Assembly (NCBI GenBank): GCA_045128055.1
Contig: JBGVRC010000015.1
Span: 1-11,484, forward strand
Direction: 5' to 3'
DNA from: Scatosoma sp045128055
Lineage (GTDB): Bacteria > Bacillota > Clostridia > Christensenellales > Borkfalkiaceae
Length of the DNA stretch: 11,484 nt
This document shows, in pieces, positions 1 through 5,969 of the stretch. Below the pieces are notes generated by a model that saw only the letters and a list, made by a program, of their open reading frames with translations, searched no databases and was not told the origin of the DNA. The translations under genes and the position numbers were made by a program. Numbering within the stretch: the first letter of the stretch is position 1; each line of letters opens with the position of its first letter.

Positions 1-525
1 GTATTAGCGACGCGTGCAACCTGTAAAAGCGAACGTTATAAAAAATTATATTGTCAAGCCAAAAAACTTTATCCGTGCGCGGAGATAAAAACTTTTGCTT
101 GCAACGATTTGGCGGGGGAAATAGAAAATGGGATCGGGGAGTATGTAGATTATACGCCGTATTTGCCTATGGGAAAGCCTGACGGAGTGGTTTTGGGGTG
201 TACGCATTATATATATATAAAGGAAGAGATTGCCGATTTTTATCATTGCAGGGCGTATGATGGGAATGAAGGGATAGCCAAACAGCTTTTTTCCGTTTTG
301 TCAAAAAGGGTGGATTTTGATAAAAAAATAGAAAAAAGTAGGGATTCGCAACCCCGTTTAACCACTCTACGTAAAATTGTAAAGAAGTTAAACAAATGTT
401 TGCCAAAAAATAAGTCAAAAAAGGCAAAAACAGGCAAAAATAAAAGTGTCTTTTTCTTAGGAAAATCAAGGGAAAGAATGCATTTTATACACGAACAAAT
501 GTTCGGTTTAAATAATAAGGGGTAA
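1..525 (+). CDS. murI: Glutamate racemase, C-terminal part (5' end cut by window)
   Basis: Glutamate racemase interconverts L- and D-glutamate in the cytoplasm, supplying the D-Glu added by MurD to the peptidoglycan stem. The frame is open from base 1 and stops with TAA at 523-525, so 174 codons are visible and the N-terminal half, with the first catalytic Cys, is missing. It begins VLATRATCKSERY, the usual mid-protein stretch, and carries the second catalytic Cys motif LGCTHY (Cys codon 199-201), followed by the family-typical AYDGNEGIAKQL. The proline normally found after GCTH(Y/F) is replaced: the next residues are I-Y-I, coded by a (TA)6 tract at 208-219. Between the racemase core and a last conserved-looking segment (SVFFLGKSRERMHF, from about 445) lies a lysine-rich stretch of about 45 residues (about 307-444). 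An aspartate racemase relative is possible, but the GCTHY motif and the wall-gene context favour MurI. Confidence 0.9.
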   Translation, partial: VLATRATCKSERYKKLYCQAKKLYPCAEIKTFACNDLAGEIENGIGEYVDYTPYLPMGKPDGVVLGCTHYIYIKEEIADFYHCRAYDGNEGIAKQLFSVLSKRVDFDKKIEKSRDSQPRLTTLRKIVKKLNKCLPKNKSKKAKTGKNKSVFFLGKSRERMHFIHEQMFGLNNKG

Positions 526-594
526 AAATGGTCTTTTTGTGGTTAAAAAATACAAAAAAAATATAAAAATTACTAAATTTTTTCCAAAAAACTC

Positions 595-623
595 TTGACA
601 ATGGTTAAAAGTGGTTGTATAAT
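595..623 (+). promoter_or_regulatory. Consensus sigma-A promoter of the mraZ operon
   Basis: TTGACA at 595-600 and TATAAT at 618-623 are separated by exactly 17 bp, a perfect match to the housekeeping promoter consensus. Transcription would start near 630, giving a leader of about 50 bases before the mraZ start at 682. It is the only full consensus promoter I found, and it stands before the first gene of the cluster, so it probably drives the whole run down to ftsQ. The AT-rich DNA just upstream (541-590) could act as an UP element. Confidence 0.9.
598..616 (+). promoter_or_regulatory. Putative MraZ operator (two 10-bp direct repeats)
   Basis: TGGTT occurs at 602-606 and again at 612-616, ten bases apart, entirely within the spacer between the -35 and -10 boxes. 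Extended units are ACAATGGT (598-605) and AAAGTGGT (608-615). MraZ proteins are known to bind short direct repeats in their own promoter: TGGG-type boxes at 10-bp period in E. coli and AAAGTG-type boxes in Mollicutes. The second unit fits the AAAGTG form well. Binding here would block RNA polymerase, so negative autoregulation is inferred. Further copies, TGGTC at 529-533 and TGGTT at 540-544, lie upstream and may be chance. Confidence 0.55.
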
Positions 624-668
624 ATAGACATACCATTTGACTAAGGCTCGTGATGGAAATTCTAAACA

Positions 669-674
669 AGGGGG
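669..674 (+). promoter_or_regulatory. Ribosome binding site of mraZ
   Basis: AGGGGG lies 7 bases before the ATG at 682 and decides that start. The frame is open further upstream to a TTG at 637, but that codon lies only a few bases after the predicted transcription start and would add 15 residues not found in MraZ proteins. Confidence 0.8.
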
Positions 675-681
675 AAGCGAT

Positions 682-1107
682 ATGTTCAAGGGTATGTTCG
701 AACATCAACTTGATGATAAAAACCGTTTGCGTATTCCTTCCAAGTTTAAGAAGGAGCTCACGGGTGAGAACGGAGAAAAGTCGTACAGCTTTTTCAGGGG
801 TATGAATAGATGTATCTGCGTGATGGCTGACGACGATTTAGACGATACGATTGCTTCCATCTCGGAAGAAGGTATTTCGGAGGCAAATCACGCGTCGGCA
901 ATGTTTTTTAGCAGTATCTTTTCTGCGGAAGAAGACGCGCAAGGCAGAGTGGTGTTGCCGTCGATGCTTAAAAAGATGGCTGGCATACAAAAAGATATCG
1001 TAACAATCGGACGCGGTAAACGTTTGGAAATTTGGGCGGCTGAAAAATATTACGAATATCTGGAAGGAATCGATTACGACTCCGAGCTTAAAAAATTGGG
1101 GATTTAA
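682..1107 (+). CDS. mraZ: MraZ, transcriptional regulator of the dcw cluster
   Basis: MraZ is a nucleoid-associated, AbrB-fold DNA-binding protein that forms a ring-shaped oligomer and controls the dcw operon, usually by repressing its own promoter. The 141-residue product has the family's usual length and its two tandem half-domains. Each has the DxxxR signature: DDKNRLRIP with D11 and R15, and DAQGRVVLP with D85 and R89. It opens MFKGMFEHQLDDK, a typical MraZ N-terminus. The start is set by an AGGGGG site 7 bases upstream. It is first in the operon, behind a consensus promoter with candidate MraZ boxes, and rsmH follows after 3 bases. Confidence 0.98.
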   Translation: MFKGMFEHQLDDKNRLRIPSKFKKELTGENGEKSYSFFRGMNRCICVMADDDLDDTIASISEEGISEANHASAMFFSSIFSAEEDAQGRVVLPSMLKKMAGIQKDIVTIGRGKRLEIWAAEKYYEYLEGIDYDSELKKLGI

Positions 1108-1110
1108 CAA

Positions 1111-2049
1111 ATGTTGGAATTTTCGCACAAACCGGTAATGCTGGAAGAATGTATGGAAGGGCTTTCTTTGAAAGAAGGGGGAACTTACTTCGATGGTACG
1201 GTAGGCGGTGGCGGACATTCCTATGAAATACTCAAAAGGACTGCTCCAAGCGGAAGACTGATTGCAACGGATTTGGACGACGAAGCCATTGAAGCGGCGG
1301 GCAAGCGTTTGCAAGAGTTTGGCGGCAGGTTCGAAATATACAAATCCAACTACAAAGATTTTTCTATTGTCTTTGATAGGGCGGGGATAGATAAAATCGA
1401 CGGCGCGCTTTTAGATTTTGGGGTTTCTTCTCACCAAATCGACGATGAAGACAGGGGATTTACCTATCGAAAAGCGGACGCACCCTTGGATATGCGTATG
1501 AATACTTCGGCATATCTTACGGCGGAAATCGTTTTAAATACCTATTCGGAAGAAGCGTTGGCAAGAATTTTAAAGACGTACGGGGAAGAAACCTTTGCAA
1601 AACAAATCGCTCGCAATGTTGTAAAATACAGAGAACAAAAACCTTTGAAAACGTCGGGTGAGTTTGCCGAGATTATTCGAAATAGCATTCCTGCAAAATT
1701 TCGATACGGCGCTCCTTGCGAAAGAAAAAGTTTCCAAGCTTTGCGAATTGAAGTAAACGGAGAACTGGAAGGGTTATACGAATTAGTAATATCTTTAACA
1801 AGAAGATTGAAAAAGGGCGGCAGGATAGCCATTCTTACCTTCCATTCGTTGGAAGATAGAATTGTAAAAGAAGCTTTCCGCGAGTTGGAATCGCCTTGCA
1901 CTTGTCCCGGAAATTTCCCCGTTTGCGTATGCGGGAAAGAACCGGAAATTAAAATCATTACCAAAAAGCCGATTACGGCGAGTATGGAAGAGCTTGAATA
2001 TAATTCAAGAAGTAAATGCGCGAAATTAAGAGTTGCGGAAAAAATTTAA
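1111..2049 (+). CDS. rsmH: 16S rRNA (cytosine(1402)-N(4))-methyltransferase RsmH
   Basis: RsmH (formerly MraW) uses S-adenosylmethionine to methylate N4 of cytosine 1402 in the decoding centre of 16S rRNA. The 312-residue protein is of normal length and carries all family blocks: the SAM-binding motif DGTVGGGGHS (28-37), ATDLDDEAI (52-60), LDFGVSS (101-107) running into PLDMRMN (125-131), SFQALRIEVNGEL (207-219), TFHSLEDRIVK (243-253), a CxC-x6-CxC cluster (Cys 263, 265, 272, 274), and the C-terminal AKLRVAEK. The cysteine cluster may hold a metal, but this is not shown here. The ATG lies 3 bases after the mraZ stop with only a weak GGGG site, so translation is probably coupled to mraZ. Its place after mraZ is standard. 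Confidence 0.99.
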   Translation: MLEFSHKPVMLEECMEGLSLKEGGTYFDGTVGGGGHSYEILKRTAPSGRLIATDLDDEAIEAAGKRLQEFGGRFEIYKSNYKDFSIVFDRAGIDKIDGALLDFGVSSHQIDDEDRGFTYRKADAPLDMRMNTSAYLTAEIVLNTYSEEALARILKTYGEETFAKQIARNVVKYREQKPLKTSGEFAEIIRNSIPAKFRYGAPCERKSFQALRIEVNGELEGLYELVISLTRRLKKGGRIAILTFHSLEDRIVKEAFRELESPCTCPGNFPVCVCGKEPEIKIITKKPITASMEELEYNSRSKCAKLRVAEKI

Positions 2050-2079
2050 TCCGCTAATGATAAGATATGGAGGGGCACA

Positions 2080-2691
2080 ATGGAATTGGTACGCGAAAGA
2101 CAAACGATAGAGTTTACGAACGTAGAAGCACAGCAGCATAACGCGCAAATCAGCGAACGTTATCGTCTTTTGCAAAGCGCGGAAGCGGATCAGTTTTCGC
2201 AGGTTACGTATGCAAACGAAGCGACTGCGCGCACGGCGCCTACCGTTGAAGAAACGCCCGTTTTGGAGCAAATGCCCCACGTAACGGATTTCGTACACGA
2301 AAGCCCCGTATCGCCTATTTTTACGGCTGAAAAATTTGAAAGCCTTATGGCTACGCCCGAAGTAAAAGAAGCGGTGGAAACGGTTGTTATCCCCGTTATC
2401 GAACAAAAGGCAAAAGAAGTTACGGCGGTTGCCGAACATTATTCGCTTTCTAACTTTGCAAAGTTTGTGATCGCTGCGTTTGCGGCAATCGTAATCGCTT
2501 TGCTTTCGTTGATTGCATATAATTCTCAGATCATTCATCAAAAAAGGATTCAAATAGACGGTTTAGAGGCAAGAAGGGAACAACTCCTTCAAGAACAACA
2601 AGAACTTGAAGCTCGCATTGCAATGGCTCAGGACGAAGCAACTATTCTTCAATGGGCTGAATCGCAAGGCATGGTTCCCTTAGCCGCTTAA
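2080..2691 (+). CDS. ftsL: FtsL-like divisome protein (single-pass membrane, coiled coil)
   Basis: FtsL is a small bitopic protein that pairs with a DivIC/FtsB-type partner and FtsQ/DivIB to recruit and activate the septal FtsW-PBP synthase. The 203-residue product has a hydrophilic, probably disordered N-terminal part (1-125), one membrane segment (about 126-147), then a charged helix rich in Glu, Gln and Arg (about 148-186) likely to form a coiled coil. The C-terminus ILQWAESQGMVPLA resembles the usual FtsL ending (A.e.LGMv.P). GGAGG at 2069-2073, 6 bases before the ATG, supports the start. Sequence identity in this family is low, so the call rests on topology and on its place between rsmH and the class B PBP gene. 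The cytoplasmic part is much longer than in B. subtilis FtsL (about 117 residues in total). A DivIC/septum-formation-initiator label is the main alternative. Confidence 0.85.
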   Translation: MELVRERQTIEFTNVEAQQHNAQISERYRLLQSAEADQFSQVTYANEATARTAPTVEETPVLEQMPHVTDFVHESPVSPIFTAEKFESLMATPEVKEAVETVVIPVIEQKAKEVTAVAEHYSLSNFAKFVIAAFAAIVIALLSLIAYNSQIIHQKRIQIDGLEARREQLLQEQQELEARIAMAQDEATILQWAESQGMVPLAA

Positions 2692-2698
2692 CCGGAAC

Positions 2699-2711
2699 AG
2701 GAGCAACATCA
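2699..2711 (+). promoter_or_regulatory. Ribosome binding site without a canonical start codon (PBP gene)
   Basis: AGGAG at 2699-2703 sits just after the ftsL stop and is well placed to start the PBP gene. In the PBP frame the codons that follow are non-standard: ATC at 2708 (4 bases away) and ATC at 2711 (7 bases away). No ATG, GTG or TTG occurs in this frame between the preceding stop at 2681 and TTG 2774. Initiation at an ATC here is inferred, not shown. Confidence 0.4.
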
Positions 2712-2773
2712 TCAAAAACATCAAAAAAGAATATTCGGTATCTATTTTACAAAAGAGGTTACTCGCCATTATC

Positions 2774-4462
2774 TTGGCGGTAACCTTTCTTTTTTGCTTT
2801 TTATGCGGTCGCTTTTTCTACGTGCAGGTGCTTTGGAGCGAAGAATTGAACTACCGCGCGCTTGACCAATGGACGCGAGAATTGCCTATTATTGCCCAAC
2901 GCGGGAAAATCACCGATAGAAACGGGATCGTGTTGGCGGATAACGATACTGCGTACACCGTGTTTGCCCGTTCTAACGCAGTCAAGGATAAGGTTTCGGC
3001 AGCGGAAAAGCTGGCGTTGGCTTTGCGTGTGGATAAAACGGTTTTATATGAAAAATTAACCAAAAAGAAGGCTTCGGAAGTGACCATAGCGAAAAAGGTT
3101 TCCAAAGAAGAAATCAATGCTTTGAGAAATCTTGCTTTGGACGGGGTATATTATTCGCGGGATAACGTTCGCGTATACCCCAAAGGCGACGCGCTTTGTC
3201 AGGTGGTAGGGTTTACTTCTACGGACAACGTTGGTACGACGGGTGTGGAGAAATATTACGAAAAATATCTCGCGGGGACGAACGGCGAGCTTTTATATGA
3301 AACGGATTTAGTCGGCAAAGAAATAGAAGGAAGTGTTGCTACGTATTTGCCCGCGGAAAACGGTTATAACGTCGAATTGACAATAGATTACGGCATACAA
3401 GAGATTGTGGAAAGCGCGTTGGAAAAAACCTGCGCGACGTACTCGCCGTCGGGCGCGCAATGCTTGGTTTTGGACGTAAATACCTTTGAGATTTTGGCAT
3501 TGGCAAACCTGCCGTCCTATGATTTGAACGAAGTTCCACGTAACGAAGCGGAGCTTTTAAACGCTCTGACGAGAAATCGTATGGTTTGCGATATCTACGA
3601 GCCTGGTTCTACTTTTAAAATTATCACGTCAGCGGCGAATATTGAAGAGCATTTTCAAGGAAATTCGAAGGCTTTTTCGTTAAGCTACGTTTTTAACAGC
3701 TCTCGTACGCGGTCGGTAGACGGAACGACGGTGAAATGTTGGAGTAATCACGCGAACGGCAAGCATTGCAATCAAACCTTGGCGGGAGCTTTGAATACGA
3801 GCTGCAACCCTTGTTTTACGGATATAGCTTTGTCATTAGGGAAGGAAACCTTTTATAAATATCTTTCCGCGTTTGGTTTTGGTAAACGTACGGGAGTGGA
3901 TTATGGCGGCGAAGCGTACGGACTTTTGATGCCTGAAAGCGCGGTGCGGAATTGTGATTTGGCGCGTATCGGCTTTGGGCAAACGGTGGCTGTGTCGGGG
4001 ATACAGCTTGCTTGCGCAGTGGCATCGGCGGTAAACGGCGGGTATTATTATACGCCAAGATTGCTAAAAAGAATTTATGCGGACGATGGGTATGAACTGA
4101 AAAAGACGGAAAGCGTGCTGCAAAGCAGGACGGTAAGTGAAAAGACTTCACGGGTTTTGGCGGAGATGTTGGAAGGGGTCGTTCGTGACGGCGGTGGTAA
4201 AAAAGCATACGTAGAAGGCTATCGAATTGCGGGAAAGACAGGGACGGCGCAAAAATTTGAAGAAGGGCACATAGCGGCTGGGAAATACGTTTCTTCCTTC
4301 GTGGGCTTTTTTCCTGCGGATAAACCGCAGTATTTAACGCTTGTTATTGTGGATGAACCGCAGGGCGCGTATTACGGGAGCGTCGTTGCCGCGCCTTGCG
4401 CCAAAGAAGTTTTTGAAGGAATTATCTCGTTAAAAAACATACAAAAAAGAACGGCGGAATAA
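2774..4462 (+). CDS. ftsI: Class B penicillin-binding protein, FtsI/SpoVD type (true start probably upstream)
   Basis: This D,D-transpeptidase cross-links septal peptidoglycan outside the membrane with the glycosyltransferase FtsW. Numbered from TTG 2774, the 562-residue product has a membrane anchor, the dimerisation-domain motif RGKITDRNG (43-51), and the three active-site motifs: SxxK as STFK with Ser279, SxN as SCN (343-345), and KTG (488-490). It ends soon after the transpeptidase domain with no PASTA domain, unlike B. subtilis SpoVD. TTG 2774 is the only canonical start, but it cuts into the membrane helix and has no good ribosome site. The frame stays open upstream to 2684 and codes a plausible cytoplasmic tail and the start of the helix (IKKEYSVSILQKRLLAIIL), preceded by AGGAG at 2699-2703. 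The natural start is therefore probably an ATC near 2711, or the base call there is wrong. Whether its main role is vegetative or sporulation-specific cannot be told from sequence. Confidence 0.96.
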   Translation: MAVTFLFCFLCGRFFYVQVLWSEELNYRALDQWTRELPIIAQRGKITDRNGIVLADNDTAYTVFARSNAVKDKVSAAEKLALALRVDKTVLYEKLTKKKASEVTIAKKVSKEEINALRNLALDGVYYSRDNVRVYPKGDALCQVVGFTSTDNVGTTGVEKYYEKYLAGTNGELLYETDLVGKEIEGSVATYLPAENGYNVELTIDYGIQEIVESALEKTCATYSPSGAQCLVLDVNTFEILALANLPSYDLNEVPRNEAELLNALTRNRMVCDIYEPGSTFKIITSAANIEEHFQGNSKAFSLSYVFNSSRTRSVDGTTVKCWSNHANGKHCNQTLAGALNTSCNPCFTDIALSLGKETFYKYLSAFGFGKRTGVDYGGEAYGLLMPESAVRNCDLARIGFGQTVAVSGIQLACAVASAVNGGYYYTPRLLKRIYADDGYELKKTESVLQSRTVSEKTSRVLAEMLEGVVRDGGGKKAYVEGYRIAGKTGTAQKFEEGHIAAGKYVSSFVGFFPADKPQYLTLVIVDEPQGAYYGSVVAAPCAKEVFEGIISLKNIQKRTAE

Positions 4463-4465
4463 GAT

Positions 4466-4486
4466 ATGAAAAAAGAAGGTGGATAA
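4466..4486 (+). other. Six-codon mini-reading frame just before murE
   Basis: An ATG at 4466 opens a frame coding MKKEGG that stops with TAA at 4484-4486, one base before the murE ATG at 4488. It contains the murE ribosome binding site. A GGCGGA (4453-4458) lies 7 bases upstream of its ATG. It could feed terminating ribosomes to murE, but it may simply be a by-product of a purine-rich spacer. Confidence 0.25.
4476..4482 (+). promoter_or_regulatory. Ribosome binding site of murE
   Basis: AAGGTGG lies 5 bases before ATG 4488 and selects it over the in-frame GTG at 4479, which falls inside this same site and so cannot be served by it. Confidence 0.75.
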
Positions 4487-4487
4487 G

Positions 4488-5954
4488 ATGCGTTTAACAG
4501 AGCTTTTAACTGGGGTAGAAATTCAAGAAAAAATAGGCTTGGCAAATTTTGATTGCGAAATTGTCGGGATTTATACGGATAGCAAAGCGTATATGCCCAA
4601 CGGGTTATTTGTTTGCTTGGAAGGCGGAAAAGTAGATTCTCATTTTTGCGTAGCGGAAGCCATACAAAACGGAGCGATTGCTATTATAGCGGAAAGGAAT
4701 ACGATGGCGAGCGTTCCGCAAATCATTGTAAAAGATACGCGGTTTGCCTTGTCAAAAATAGCGTCGCTTTTTTACGGAGAGCCGTCTAAAAGCTTGAAAA
4801 TCGTAGGGGTAAGCGGTACGAATGGAAAAACGACTACTTCGTATATGTTTGCGGAAATTTGTAAGCAAGCGGGGAAAAGGGTGGGGATTATAGGGACGTT
4901 GGGGGTTCGCTACGGCGCGAAGACAATCAAGACGAACTTGACGACGCCCGACCCCGTATTTTTGCAAAAAACGCTTGCGGATATGTTGCGCTGTGGAGTG
5001 GAATACGTGGTAATGGAAGTGTCTGCGCACGCGTTATACTACGAAAAAACGGGGGATATGCAGTACGCGGCTTGCATTTTTACCAACTTGACCCAAGACC
5101 ATTTGGACTTTTTTAAAGATATGCAAGAATATAAGCAGGCAAAGCTGAAACTGTTTCGAGAAAAATGCGAAATGGCCGTTGTAAACGGCGATGACGAAGT
5201 GGGGCGAGAAATAGGAAAAATACGCGACGATTTAGGGCTTGAAACCATATATTACGGTATGGAAACTCCATCCGAAGCCTTTGCGGTGATTACGCACGAG
5301 TCGTTAAAAGGTACGGAGTGCGTAATCAACATGGAAGATAAGCTTTGTCGCGCGAGTATTCGATTGATAGGTAGGCATAACGTATACAATGCCATAGCAG
5401 CGGCGTGCTGTGCAGCGAAGCTTGGATTTGATATATCCGATATATCGCAAGGGCTTTGCAGTGTAAAGCAAATTGACGGGCGACTGCAATGGGTTGGTGG
5501 TTTTCAAGGCGGCGAAGTATACGTGGATTTTGCGCATACGCCCGACGGGATTTTTAAATCGCTGGAAACGTTGAAACAGCATTGTAAGGGTAAGTTGATT
5601 TGCGCGTTTGGATGCGGTGGAAATCGGGACAAAAGCAAACGCGCGATTATGGGGGAATACGTGGCGAAAAAAGCGGATTTTTCCGTGATTACGTCCGATA
5701 ATCCGCGTTATGAAGATCCGTTGGATATCATAGCGGAGATCGAAAAGGGCTATCGGCGTTTTTCTACGCGATACGTGGTTGTCCCCGATAGAGCGGTTGC
5801 CTTAGATTACGCGCTTGATTTTATAAAAAAGGACGACGTTTTGTTGGTTGCGGGCAAAGGCGGGGAAGAATATCAAGAAATTATGGGGATAAAGCATCCT
5901 TTTCACGACCATACTGTACTTACGAAATTGATAGGGCAAAAATCTAAAAAATAA
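4488..5954 (+). CDS. murE: UDP-N-acetylmuramoyl-tripeptide synthetase MurE, meso-DAP type
   Basis: MurE is a cytoplasmic ATP-dependent ligase that adds the third amino acid to UDP-MurNAc-L-Ala-D-Glu. The 488-residue product has the three Mur-ligase domains: an N-terminal UDP-sugar domain with YTDSK, a central ATPase domain with P-loop GTNGKTTT (110-117), TNLTTPDP, MEVSAHAL and TNLTQDHLDFF, the likely carbamylated lysine in YKQAKLKLF, and a C-terminal domain with DFAHTPDG and FGCGGNRDKSKR. DNPR (404-407) is the signature for meso-diaminopimelate; lysine-adding enzymes differ here. The late motif usually written GKGHE reads GKGGE, a histidine-to-glycine change whose effect is unknown. ATG 4488 is chosen over GTG 4479 because the ribosome site overlaps the latter. 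It follows the PBP gene by 25 bases and precedes mraY by 15. murF, often next, is absent. Confidence 0.98.
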   Translation: MRLTELLTGVEIQEKIGLANFDCEIVGIYTDSKAYMPNGLFVCLEGGKVDSHFCVAEAIQNGAIAIIAERNTMASVPQIIVKDTRFALSKIASLFYGEPSKSLKIVGVSGTNGKTTTSYMFAEICKQAGKRVGIIGTLGVRYGAKTIKTNLTTPDPVFLQKTLADMLRCGVEYVVMEVSAHALYYEKTGDMQYAACIFTNLTQDHLDFFKDMQEYKQAKLKLFREKCEMAVVNGDDEVGREIGKIRDDLGLETIYYGMETPSEAFAVITHESLKGTECVINMEDKLCRASIRLIGRHNVYNAIAAACCAAKLGFDISDISQGLCSVKQIDGRLQWVGGFQGGEVYVDFAHTPDGIFKSLETLKQHCKGKLICAFGCGGNRDKSKRAIMGEYVAKKADFSVITSDNPRYEDPLDIIAEIEKGYRRFSTRYVVVPDRAVALDYALDFIKKDDVLLVAGKGGEEYQEIMGIKHPFHDHTVLTKLIGQKSKK

Positions 5955-5969
5955 TCGAGTGATAATCAA

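Noticed and set aside
526..594. A rho-independent terminator after murI
   Set aside because: Only A and T runs are present (for example AAAAA at 524-528 facing TTTTT near 534), with no GC-rich stem.
653..805. A 50-codon reading frame from ATG 653 overlapping mraZ in another frame, with AAGG 6 bases upstream
   Set aside because: It looks like chance: the product (MEILNKGEAI...) resembles nothing I know, and the mraZ frame covers most of it with a better ribosome site and strong family motifs.
838..1314. Long reverse-strand open frames, such as this one and others opposite rsmH, ftsL and murA
   Set aside because: They mirror the codon bias of the + strand genes, have no family motifs and sit wholly opposite well-supported genes.
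2681..2700. A +1 frameshift at the ftsL stop (GCT TAA C) that would fuse FtsL to the PBP
   Set aside because: There is no slippery run or upstream stimulatory ribosome site of the kind seen in prfB, and an FtsL-PBP fusion would put a second membrane helix in the wrong orientation for the transpeptidase domain.
5427..5450. GATATATC repeated twice (palindromic units) in murE
   Set aside because: It codes ordinary MurE residues (DISDIS) and is a short chance repeat with no sign of a site.
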